Positions 8,869 to 16,898 of a stretch of DNA of 64,000 bases are shown here, one piece after another. The position numbers were made by a program, and so were the translations under genes. The notes below the pieces were generated by a model, which did no database searches, was not told the DNA's origin, and saw nothing but the letters and a program-made list of their open reading frames with translations. Source of the stretch: Epilithonimonas vandammei (GTDB lineage: Bacteria > Bacteroidota > Bacteroidia > Flavobacteriales > Weeksellaceae). Every line of letters starts with the position of its first letter. Position 1 is the stretch's first letter. The stretch lies in assembly GCF_003860525.1 (NCBI RefSeq), contig NZ_CP034161.1:1736001-1800000 (forward strand). The letters are read 5' to 3'.

Positions 8869-10066
8869 GAGGTTTTAAAACCATAAAAAAACAGCCAACT
8901 CAACCTCAATACGAAGTCGCCGATGTTTTAAACAAATTAGGTTCAAAATTGGAGGATTTAGGACTTAATTCTTGGCAATTACGAACACTTTCAGCGTTGA
9001 AAAAATGCCGTACCTCTGCTTTGGGTGGTCATATTGACGCTTGTGATGAATGTGGAAATGTAAGCATCAGTTACAACTCCTGCCGAAACCGTCATTGCCC
9101 AAAATGTCAGAGCAAAAACCGAGAGCAATGGATTGAAAATCGGGAAACCGAACTGCTTCCGGTACCTTATTTTACTCATTTTTTATTATTCGTTTTAATT
9201 GTATTCGTGATACGCTTCGCTTAATTCACGTGGTTTTTACGCTTCCTGATCATTTAAATTCTTTAGCATTGCATCAGCCAAAAATGTTGTATGATATATT
9301 GTTTGAATCGGCTTGGGAAACCCTTCAAACGTTTGGCAAAAACAAAAATCTCCAAATGGGAATGATTGCTGTTTTGCACACTTGGGGACAGAATCTGAGT
9401 CTTCATCCGCATTTGCACTGCATTGTTCCGGGCGGTGGAGTGGATGAAAACGAAACTTGGAAAAACATTAGAAGTGACGGTAAATTTTTGTTTCCGGTAA
9501 AGGCTTTGAGCAAAGTTTTCAGGGCTAAATTTTGTGAGAAACTAAAAGATAAAAATCTTGAAGAATATCCCAAAATCAGGCGAAATCTGTGGGAAAAACC
9601 TTGGGTGGTGTATGCTAAAAAGCCTTTTGGAAGCCCAAAATCTGTGGTGGAATATTTGGGTAGATATACGCATAAAATTGCCATCAGTAACCAGAGAATC
9701 AGAAAAATTGAAGCTGAAAATGTAACGTTCGATTACAAAGATTACCGCCAAAAAGGTATCAAAAAGCAGATGGTTTTGAGCCACGAGGAGTTTATCCGCC
9801 GTTTTGCGATGCATATTTTGCCGAAAAGATTTGTGAAAATCCGTCATTATGGTTTTTTGAGCAGCACTTGGAAACGAATTAAGCTTAAAAAACTGCAACA
9901 AAAATTAGGCATCCAGCCCAAAGAAAAACCTTTGCCAAAGCCGTTTCAACCGAAATGCAGTTGTTATAAAGTTGGAAATTTGGTAACGATTGCCACGTTC
10001 GATCTTCGAGGTCCGCCGCAATGGTTTTTGGAGATGAGCCAAAGCCAGCCAACGCCTAAAAAATAG
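8865..10066 (+). pseudogene. IS91-family Y2/HUH transposase, copy D, with the same 53-nt interruption
   Basis: Zinc-binding N-terminus from 8865, interruption at 9174-9226 identical to copy C, then the HUH and YxxxY parts to 10066. Without the insertion it would be 382 residues. Because both copies carry it, the insertion either predates their duplication or spread by conversion. No full-length transposase can be made by standard decoding. Diverged copy E is the only one in the window with an uninterrupted transposase. Confidence 0.8.
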
Positions 10067-10312
10067 ATTTTTGGGTAAGGGAAATTATGTCTAAAGGTGA
10101 AAGAAAACACAATAAAACCAAGAAAAAACCACCAAAATCACCCATAAAAAAAGAGACTCTTCTCAAAGTCTCCTGTATCTCTAAAAAATCTTTTGTCGAT
10201 AAACCCATAGTGTGGGAAAATACCCAACCAAAAGCTGCCGAAGCTCCAGTTCAACAGGGTTTTCATCTCGTGTCCTTCGGACAAGACGAAAACTTAGCTA
10301 TTAGCCGTAGTA

Positions 10313-11038
10313 CTATTTTATTTTAAGAATTGTATTCTCATTACCATAATAGTCGTGAATAAAAATAGGAAAAGCACTAAGGATAGAAACTTTTTTAAAG
10401 GGGTTAATGTATTTTATTTCTTGATTTGAAAATATTTCAAGCTGGTTGAATAATTTTTCAGGTAACGCGAATTTATTTATACACAAGTAGTTCATTTTTT
10501 TTAAGTGCAATGAAATTAACTCTTTCCAAATTTCAACTTTATAGTTTGTGAAATCTATTAAGTGTTTCTGTGCTTCATCTGAAACAATTTTTTTATACTT
10601 AATATTTTCTTTGCACTCGATACAAGAATTTTGGAAATCGACATCGCTAATGATATGTTTTAAAGATTCAACCATAGGGTAGCTAATATATAATTTCCCC
10701 TTTTCAGTCTCCTCATCAAAAAAAGCTAAAAGTTCTTTTAGTTTTTCATCATCTGCAATTCGAGAATGTCCATCGTAGTCAAAAAATAAGTATATCTCAG
10801 CGAAATCATCCCTATTATAATCTTTTAAGACATCTTCGTTTTCAGCGCTTCGTTCTTTTAATAAACTGAATGTGTCTAAATCATCATCATCTTGTATTTT
10901 TTTAAATATTTGGTAAATCTCCCCTCCGTAAACACAATGAACGCTTACATTTTCGTTAATAAAATGATTTTGTAAATTTTCTATAATTTGAACTTCTGTG
11001 CTAGCGCCCTCAAATACAAATAGAATATTATTCGACAT
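10313..11038 (-). CDS. TOPRIM/OLD-like nuclease partner of an AAA ATPase
   Basis: A 241-residue protein. ILFVFEGASTEV at residues 5-16 and YLFFDYDGHSR near residue 96 give the glutamate and the DxD of a TOPRIM-type metal site, as in RloB, AbiLii and OLD nucleases. The start at 11038 is preferred over an upstream ATG inside the neighbour. The gene overlaps the ATPase stop by 11 nt, so the two are translationally coupled. ATPase-TOPRIM pairs of this kind (PARIS, AbiL, RloAB) are known phage-defence modules, so an abortive-infection nuclease is the best reading. The exact family cannot be settled by eye. Cargo of cassette 3. Confidence 0.65.
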   Translation of the reverse strand: MSNNILFVFEGASTEVQIIENLQNHFINENVSVHCVYGGEIYQIFKKIQDDDDLDTFSLLKERSAENEDVLKDYNRDDFAEIYLFFDYDGHSRIADDEKLKELLAFFDEETEKGKLYISYPMVESLKHIISDVDFQNSCIECKENIKYKKIVSDEAQKHLIDFTNYKVEIWKELISLHLKKMNYLCINKFALPEKLFNQLEIFSNQEIKYINPFKKVSILSAFPIFIHDYYGNENTILKIK

Positions 11039-12143
11039 AGAATGAACCTGCTTTATACATTTTTTCAATATTATGAGCTTCCCTTAATTCTTTTGAGGTG
11101 CTTTTTGATAACGACTGAATTTTCTTTTTGCCCATTAGAAAATAACAATCTGGTCTTAATAAGTCATTAGTTATCACAGCAGTATTGTGAGTGGTTAATA
11201 TAAATTGTACACCAGTTTCTTTTAGCTTTTCTATAATCAATGCAGAAAGTGAATGATGATAAAAAGCATCAAATTCATCTATAAAAACAAAAGATACTTC
11301 AGATGTATTTTTTATATTTTGATACCAAAAATAAAAAAGGGCTAAAGCACTTGTACCAGTTGAAGCTACATCCTGAAAAGGAATTTTTTTACCATTAAAG
11401 TCAAAAGCTATAGTTTTTTTATCAATATCATCAACAATAGAAAGCTTACATTCAATTCCTGCATTATTTAAGAATAATTCAAAATCTTCAACATTTTTTT
11501 TCTTTATAATATCTTCTAAAATATGCTTACTTCCAACATCTAAACCAATATATGTTCTATCTAAAAGTGATCTGAAATAAAGCATCCTTTCCACAAATGA
11601 AAACATTTTAGAAAAAGTGTCATTGATTTCATTTGATTCCAAGTCAGAATTGTTTTTAACAAACTTTAAGATAGATAATTCTTTATTATCAATTTCAGTT
11701 TTAAGTGTTTCTGTGCCTTTTAATTTTATTGAAGCAGAACTTTCAGTTTCTCTATTGAAAGAAATTATATCTTGGTTGTCTATCGTGAGTTTTTCATAAA
11801 TAATTGTTTTATAATCAGATTTCTTGTATTCATAAGCAACTATTTTATTATTAATGTAAAATTCATAATAGAATGACGCAAAATCTGAATTACAATATGC
11901 ATTCAAATAATTTCTATAAACCCCTTCGTTACGCTGCTTGTCTGTTAAATGTTCAATTATGTCAAAAATTGCAAGCGCAAGATTAGACTTTCCGACACCA
12001 TTATGACCGTATACTAAAGCATTATTAACTAATCCATTTTTAATAGATTCTTTATTAAATTCATAGCCATTAACATCCGTTAAATCAAGCTCAAAGTCTT
12101 TTTCAAAACTTTTAAAGTTTGAAACTTTAAATTTTCTTAGCAT
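11028..12143 (-). CDS. AAA-family ATPase (AAA15/21, RloA/AbiLi-like)
   Basis: A 371-residue ABC-like ATPase of the SMC/RecF-related type. The start LRKFKVSNFKSF is typical of the fold. Walker A is GHNGVGKS at about residues 48-55, Walker B is FVFIDEFDAFYHH near residue 285, and TTHNT is the switch histidine region. Such ATPases sense a trigger and control an attached nuclease, here the overlapping downstream gene. The A-rich stretch before the start carries a TACCTTTA sequence close to the Bacteroidota -7 consensus. It is the first gene of cassette 3, whose box (ACGGCTAAC) begins about 150 bp upstream. A defence role is inferred from architecture. Confidence 0.75.
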   Translation of the reverse strand: MLRKFKVSNFKSFEKDFELDLTDVNGYEFNKESIKNGLVNNALVYGHNGVGKSNLALAIFDIIEHLTDKQRNEGVYRNYLNAYCNSDFASFYYEFYINNKIVAYEYKKSDYKTIIYEKLTIDNQDIISFNRETESSASIKLKGTETLKTEIDNKELSILKFVKNNSDLESNEINDTFSKMFSFVERMLYFRSLLDRTYIGLDVGSKHILEDIIKKKNVEDFELFLNNAGIECKLSIVDDIDKKTIAFDFNGKKIPFQDVASTGTSALALFYFWYQNIKNTSEVSFVFIDEFDAFYHHSLSALIIEKLKETGVQFILTTHNTAVITNDLLRPDCYFLMGKKKIQSLSKSTSKELREAHNIEKMYKAGSFYVE

Positions 12144-12290
12144 TGCTTTAATTTTTTTGTAAAGGTAGTAAAAACTACTTGTCCGTAAAAAAATTACGGA
12201 AAGTATTTTCGGTTAATAATTTGAAAAAAGAATGTGGTGTAATTTAATGAAGAAATTGTTGTATTTGTATTCTGAATGCGCTGTTGTATT

Positions 12291-12418
12291 ACGGCTAACG
12301 TTCCGGGGCTTGCCGAAGGCGGGGATTTTCAGCACAAAAGCTCGATAGAATTACTACCGTTGAACCTTGCACAAATGCTCAACCGAAGAACTTCAGCCCC
12401 GCTTTTGGCAAGCCCTTG
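12291..12418 (-). other. attC-like recombination site e (between cassettes 3 and 2)
   Basis: Box ACGGCTAAC (12291-12299), arm 12300-12324, loop about 72 nt, arm 12397-12418. Arms pair as GGGCTTGCC.AA..GCGGGG. TACGGCTAA exactly complements the other end of cassette 3 (TTAGCCGTA at 10301). Copy E is inserted at the G/TT step and the box continues at 14835 (TTGTAGGC). Confidence 0.78.
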
Positions 12419-12460
12419 TTGAACTAAACCTCCGGTAGCTTTTCCCATTCGCCGTTTTAG

Positions 12461-12468
12461 TAACTTTG
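12461..12468 (+). promoter_or_regulatory. Bacteroidota -7 promoter element of IS copy E
   Basis: TAACTTTG matches the TAnnTTTG consensus, 29 nt before the recombinase ATG. Copies C and D have TTACTTTG at the equivalent place. The promoter is inside the element, so each insertion brings plus-strand transcription opposite to the cassette genes. Confidence 0.5.
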
Positions 12469-12497
12469 TTTTTATTAACCTTTTAAAAACTCATCAA

Positions 12498-13498
12498 ATG
12501 GCTACAAAAAAAAATCTCCGGAGGATTTAAGGACAAACAAATTCCTGAATCGTGCCTCGAGCGAAGTTAACGGTTTTGCCGAACTTCTGCAACGCTTCGA
12601 AAGAAATATTTCCATCCTGGGCAGAAGCAAGCGTACCTTCGACAATTATTCCCGTCACGTTGCGGCCATGGCGCTACATTTCAAAACATTGCCCACCGAA
12701 CTGGATCCCGAACAGGTCAAAGACTACCTTTTTGAACTCCAGCAGCGAAGCCAAACCCCATCACAGTCCTATTTTAAACATACCGTTTACGGACTGCGGT
12801 TTTTGCTGAAAACCGAAGGTTTGCCCTACAGCTACCTCCATCTTCCCGCGATTCCAAAAGTGAAAAAACTTCCCACTATTTTAAGCCGTGAAGAAATCTG
12901 GCGAATGCTTCAAAGTGCTGAACTCCTGAAACACAAACTGCTCATCGGCCTCATCTACGGGTGCGGACTGCGTTGTATGGAAGTAAGGAATATCAAGCTT
13001 CAGCATTTGGATTTCGACCGGAAGATGCTGCATATCGTGCAGGGAAAAGGCAGCAAAGACCGCTATGTTCCCCTGTCCGAACATTTAATCAGAGGCTTGA
13101 AAACCTTCATCAGTATTGAAAATCCGGATCAGTATTTATTCAATGGGAACCATAACAGGAATATTGAGGAGATTGATTTAAAAACACATCAAAACGCTTT
13201 ACAGAAACCTGATTTTGACTCCCGCTACAGCCAGCGCGGCGTTCAGTGGGTAATCAAGACCATCTCAAAAAAAGCCGGCATCACCAAAGAGGTTCACACC
13301 CATACTTTGCGCCACAGCTACGCCACGCATCTGCTGGAAGACGGCGTTCCGATCATCATGGTTCAGAAACTTCTGGGTCATGAAAGAATTGAATCGACGA
13401 TGGAATACCTCCATGTCTGCCAGCTATCGGATCAGCAGCCGCACAGCCCCCTGGATACCGTTTTCGCTTTATGCCGCAAAAATGGAATCCCGAAGTAA
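12498..13498 (+). CDS. IS-borne tyrosine recombinase, copy E, read through a -1 frameshift
   Basis: About 333 residues. ATG 12498 is followed by nine A (12506-12514). The zero frame stops at RRI, whereas a -1 shift yields MATKKKSPEDLRTNKFLNR and joins the catalytic frame. The aligned N-terminus after the shift (KKSxEDLR.NK...) matches copies C and D, although the DNA is diverged, so the shift is conserved. The catalytic set is complete: GCGLRCMEVRN, GKGSKDRY, HTLRHSYATHL, LLGH, TMEYL. An SPLD motif follows the Tyr. It overlaps the transposase by 17 nt. Role in transposition or target choice is inferred. Confidence 0.82.
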
Positions 13499-14600
13499 GG
13501 CAAAGCATCAAAACGGAGGCGTTGCAGATGTTCTTCGTAAACTCAATCTATCGGCCCGGAATTTTACGGTTCATCAGGAAAAAACGCTTCGGGCTCTGTC
13601 CTATTGCCGCACTTCAGCGTTGGGTGGTCATATCGATGCGTGTGATGGCTGCGGAAACCTCTCCATCAGTTACAACTCCTGCAGAAACCGTCACTGTCCC
13701 CAGTGTCAGGGACACAAAAAGGAAGAATGGATCCGGAAACGTGAAGCGGACTTGCTGCCGTGCAGCTATTACCATCTGGTTTTTACGCTTCCTGAAGAAC
13801 TGAACGGTTTGTCCATTGCCAATCCCACCCTTGTTTACAAAACCTTATTTGAAGCCGCCTGGGCAACTTTAAACCAGTTTGGCAAAACGGAAGGAATGCA
13901 GCTCGGAATGATTGCGATACTTCACACGTGGGGACAGAACTTGAGCTTGCATCCGCACCTGCACTGCATTGTTCCAGGTGGTGGCATCAACAGGCAGGGC
14001 AGATGGAAAAAGAAAGTACGAAACGATAAATATCTGTTCTCCGTAAAGGCGATGAGCAAAGTCTTCCGCGCGAAGTTTGTGGCTTCATTAAAGGCTTGTG
14101 GAATTAAAGATGCTGACCTCATGGACAGGCTCTTCGCCAAAAAATGGGTCGTCTATGCCAAAAGACCTTTTGGCGGCCCGAAACAGGTGATTGAATATTT
14201 AGGCAGATACACCCACAAAGTCGCCATCAGCAATCACCGCATCAAAGAAGTTACCGATAAAGAAGTTCGTTTTGGCTACAAAGATTACCGGAAAGGTGGC
14301 GAAAAAAAGGAGATGACCCTATCCCATGTGGAGTTTATCAGGCGCTTCAGTCTTCATATTCTGCCCAGAAGGTTTGTGCGGATCCGCCATTACGGTATTT
14401 TAAGCAGCAGCTGGAAGCGTGGGAAACTGCAGAGTTTACAGTCTGATTTAAACATCCGGGTTCCGGAAGCAAAACCCAAGACTTTGCTCAATAAATGCCG
14501 GTGTTGCAAAGAAGGAAACCTGGTAACCATTGCCATTTTCGGGCAGCGCGGTCCGCCGCAGGACTTTCTTTTCGTCACCCAACCTTTGTCTGCGAAATAA
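13482..14600 (+). CDS. IS91-family Y2/HUH transposase, copy E (intact)
   Basis: A 372-residue rolling-circle-type transposase. The N-terminal zinc-binding domain has C..CGN...CRNRHCPQCQ (residues about 50-75). The HUH metal motif is LHPHLHCIVPGGG, and EYLGRYTHK supplies the two tyrosines that nick DNA and join the ends. A basic C-terminus ends with a CRCC zinc-like cluster and GPPQDF. The start ATG 13482 lies inside the end of the recombinase gene. This is the only uninterrupted transposase among the three full copies. Confidence 0.9.
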   Translation: MESRSKAKHQNGGVADVLRKLNLSARNFTVHQEKTLRALSYCRTSALGGHIDACDGCGNLSISYNSCRNRHCPQCQGHKKEEWIRKREADLLPCSYYHLVFTLPEELNGLSIANPTLVYKTLFEAAWATLNQFGKTEGMQLGMIAILHTWGQNLSLHPHLHCIVPGGGINRQGRWKKKVRNDKYLFSVKAMSKVFRAKFVASLKACGIKDADLMDRLFAKKWVVYAKRPFGGPKQVIEYLGRYTHKVAISNHRIKEVTDKEVRFGYKDYRKGGEKKEMTLSHVEFIRRFSLHILPRRFVRIRHYGILSSSWKRGKLQSLQSDLNIRVPEAKPKTLLNKCRCCKEGNLVTIAIFGQRGPPQDFLFVTQPLSAK

Positions 14601-14851
14601 TCTTTGCGGGTAAGGGAAGCTGTGCCCTACAGCCAGTAAAACCCCGCAGAAACCACTGCCAAAGGCTACCCAACGCTACAAAAAAAGCAGTCCTTCCGAA
14701 AAAACTGCTTTGCACCTCTAAATTCTAAAAACGACATCCCCATAAGAGGACCATCATACTGCTGAAAAGCTACCGGAGCTTCCGTTCAACGGGCTTTCAT
14801 TTCTTGTCTTGCAGACAAAACGAAAGCTTAGTTATTGTAGGCAGTGCTATT

Positions 14852-15931
14852 TTAGTATCTTGTTTTCAGCACTATCTTTCCAAGGTCTTTTAATTCATCT
14901 TGTGTTGTGAAAAACACTTTACCTTTTTTAGAAATTACTTCCCAAGCTATGTTGCTAGTAATATCGTCTATTGCGTTAGGCGTTGTTGCATCGTCTATAA
15001 TGTCAAATGTTCTTTCGTCTTTCATCAATACAGCTTGCGAAAAGTCTTGGTGAACAATCAAAAGTTCGCCACGTCCGTCAATAGATGCTTGATAAATTTC
15101 TTGTAAATCTGTAAGTACTTTACCTTGTGCTACTGCTTCTTTCATTTCTTCAATAGCATTTTTCCTACGTTGTTGTTGCAAACCTTGAATGATTTCCCAC
15201 GATTGTTTTACTATGTGATGTGTAGCGGTGTTGTTATAATCAATGGCTGCGTAACCAAGATATACCGATGGCTTGTCTGCCACTTGTTGTAGTCTGCTGT
15301 AATTGTTTTCTGTGCAAATAACTACACAATTTAAGTCAGTTTCACTGTGAACTTTTACCAAAGCTTTATCTACTTTGTTTAAAAATTCTCGCACCAAATC
15401 GTCTAAATGTTTTGGGTCGCTTCCTTTGTCGGGATGGGTGTTGTAATGACGGTTTTCTGAAAATGGAAAATCATCATTTCTAACTTCTGCAATAATTTCA
15501 TCATTCAAAGCTTCGTACAATTGTACACCACTTTGAGAAAGTAACATTACTAAATAGCTTTCGCTTCTGTTGAATGATTTGATGATGGGACGAACCGCAA
15601 AGCTGTCAGAAATATGTACTCCTTCGTTGTTAGTTTTCCAGCTTGATTTTACAATTTCTTTTGTATCGTTTGATAGAAATAGGTGTAAACTATCTAAGTT
15701 ATAATTTACATCGATTTCTGCGGAAACATTTTCTAATTTTTCTAAAAGTGAAGCTACTGGTCGTTTTCCAAATTCTGCAATTACTCTATCTTCTGCTTCT
15801 TTTAGAAGATTTTTTAAAAGTACTTCATCTTTTGCATTGTCTGGATGTGTACGATGTGTGTTTAAAGAAATGGTTACACAAGGTGTGTTTTTTTCGGTTG
15901 CTAATTTTTGTAGCTGTTCTTTTAATGCCAT
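14852..15931 (-). CDS. baeRF-like (bacterial archaeo-eukaryotic release-factor-related) protein
   Basis: A 359-residue cytoplasmic protein. CVTISLNTHRTHPD near the N-terminus and a middle domain with SYLVMLLSQSGVQLYEAL resemble the baeRF families, homologues of eRF1 domains thought to act on ribosomes under stress. The C-terminal part (GRGELLIVHQDF) also fits. No GGQ peptide-release motif is visible. The start at 15931 (MALKEQ) is chosen because it follows the upstream stop by 13 nt; a longer form would overlap it. It is the last gene of the cassette 2 trio and ends 17 nt from the cassette boundary. Family assignment is by pattern memory only. Confidence 0.6.
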   Translation of the reverse strand: MALKEQLQKLATEKNTPCVTISLNTHRTHPDNAKDEVLLKNLLKEAEDRVIAEFGKRPVASLLEKLENVSAEIDVNYNLDSLHLFLSNDTKEIVKSSWKTNNEGVHISDSFAVRPIIKSFNRSESYLVMLLSQSGVQLYEALNDEIIAEVRNDDFPFSENRHYNTHPDKGSDPKHLDDLVREFLNKVDKALVKVHSETDLNCVVICTENNYSRLQQVADKPSVYLGYAAIDYNNTATHHIVKQSWEIIQGLQQQRRKNAIEEMKEAVAQGKVLTDLQEIYQASIDGRGELLIVHQDFSQAVLMKDERTFDIIDDATTPNAIDDITSNIAWEVISKKGKVFFTTQDELKDLGKIVLKTRY

Positions 15932-15944
15932 ACTATTGTTTATT

Positions 15945-16139
15945 TTATTTGTTTTTGTTAAATGCTTTTGCGGTGTAATATCCAATGAAAAATACGATGG
16001 CTATGAGAATGACTAAGGGCATTTCAAAGCCAAATGCAATAAATTTTACCTTTACACTTTCAAGATTTTGACCAATGAAAATGAGTAGTAAAATCAATAA
16101 AACGATGTCAATAATTTGACGAGTTGAGATATTTTTCAT
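15945..16139 (-). CDS. Small LapA-like (DUF1049-type) inner membrane protein
   Basis: 64 residues with two hydrophobic segments (IIDIVLLILLLIFIGQN and MPLVILIAIVFFIGYYTAK) joined by a short polar loop and closed by a basic tail. This is the layout of LapA-domain proteins: two helices with an Asn after the first, VKVKF in the loop. LapA proteins act in envelope lipid homeostasis elsewhere; a role here is unknown. It lies 5 bp downstream of the lipocalin-like gene and 13 bp upstream of the baeRF-like gene, so one transcript is likely. Confidence 0.7.
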   Translation of the reverse strand: MKNISTRQIIDIVLLILLLIFIGQNLESVKVKFIAFGFEMPLVILIAIVFFIGYYTAKAFNKNK

Positions 16140-16144
16140 TTGAG

Positions 16145-16537
16145 TTATTTTTTAAGTTCAATAATTTGCACATTGTTTGTACCATCAGTTGATTTCCATT
16201 TTTGATATTTCTTTTTGTTGGTCATAATAATCCACGTTTTAGAAAAATCAGAACCATTACTTTCTATGGAAATATACTTTCCGTCGTTCCAAGTCCATTT
16301 AAATGGAAGTTTATCATCTCTTTGGATGCCAAGAACGGAATAGTTTAGATTTTTTTCGCCACTTCCGTTTCCGTGAAACTGCATAGTTCCAATGTTGCTT
16401 AATGCCACGCCTTGTTGTCCTGGTGTTGTGGTTTCGTATCGTTGTACTGTCCAAGTTCCCACCATTCAGTGCGAACAAGAAGTTAATAATGTCGTTGCAA
16501 TAACGAATGCTGATAATTTTAATGTTTTTACTGTCAT
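16145..16537 (-). pseudogene. Lipocalin-like lipoprotein split by a TGA after its lipobox
   Basis: From ATG 16537 the frame encodes a lipoprotein signal (MTVKTLKLSAFVIATTLLTSC) with LTSC as lipobox, then SH and an in-frame TGA (16466-16468). The next codon is ATG, and the same frame continues for 106 residues (GTWTVQRYET..., FKWTWNDGKYISIE) typical of lipocalin-like domains. One base change separates signal and domain, so either the gene is broken or the base is a sequencing error. Translation restarting at 16465 would give an unexported domain. First gene of the cassette 2 trio; a TATATTTG element lies upstream. Confidence 0.7.
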
Positions 16538-16622
16538 AACTTTGTTTATTTTAGATTCAAATATAGTTGTTTTTTATGGCTTGTATAATTGCTTCATTTT
16601 TTTGGCGTGTCGTGAGCGCATT

Positions 16623-16757
16623 GCCTACAACGGTTTGCGGCTTGGCGAAGGTGGCGATTTAAACCACAAATGTTGATGCGGAGAACCAAACTTTGATTAA
16701 CCACTAATGTGTCTGCGGAGCACTGAACCGCCACTTTTGCCAAACCGCTGTTATGCG
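16623..16757 (-). other. attC-like recombination site f (between cassettes 2 and 1), uninterrupted
   Basis: The only site without an inserted element, so it shows the native form. It has GCCTACAAC (16623-16631), arm 16632-16656, a 71-nt loop, arm 16728-16749 and GTTATGCG (16750-16757). The arms pair as CGG.TTGGC.AA.GTGGCGG with unpaired bases, as in integron attC. Its left box matches the other end of cassette 2 (TTGTAGGCA at 14835). Its right box matches the other end of cassette 1 (ACGCATAAC at 21462). Confidence 0.82.
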
Positions 16758-16898
16758 TTCGCCCTTCTTTCACGGTCGTTGCTCGTCTGTCCAATGTCGC
16801 TATGTCTGTGCGGTTGGGCAGGCATACTCTTTTGCAAGCTTTGGACTGTGCGTTGGCTTGTGTGGCTTGCAAATGTGTATGACAGCGAAGTGTCGGCA

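Larger units (their letters stand above)
7846..10300 (+). mobile_element. IS91-like element, copy D (2455 bp)
   Basis: Nearly identical to copy C through the recombinase gene and the first third of the transposase, including the 53-nt interruption. It is more diverged further downstream and has a different terminal hairpin (TCGTGTCC-TTCG-GACAAGACGA). Orientation and junction type are the same as in every other copy. The patchy divergence suggests gene conversion between copies. Confidence 0.85.
12419..14834 (+). mobile_element. IS91-like element, copy E (2416 bp), diverged and apparently intact
   Basis: Same organisation as copies C and D but clearly diverged and visibly richer in G+C. It has an uninterrupted transposase, a nine-A slippery run and its own version of the terminal hairpin (TTTCATTTCTTGTC-TTGC-AGACAAAACGAAA). 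It is inserted at the same attC-like G/TT position and orientation. It may be the source of transposase for the other copies, though cross-recognition is unproven. Confidence 0.85.

Noticed and set aside
10087-10326. 79-codon basic frame at the right end of IS copy D
   Set aside because: In copy C the same start gives only about 40 codons, copy E lacks it, and in D it runs across the terminal hairpin into cassette DNA.
10313-12143. Naming the ATPase/TOPRIM pair PARIS (AriAB)
   Set aside because: Only general motifs can be seen; sizes and the second protein do not allow a choice between PARIS, AbiL and RloAB.
729-16757. Could the palindromes be a CRISPR array, REP elements or plain terminators?
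   Set aside because: Loops and arms differ between sites, spacing is gene-sized, and the boxes are unit-specific and complementary within units, unlike CRISPR or REP repeats; no T-run follows the stems.
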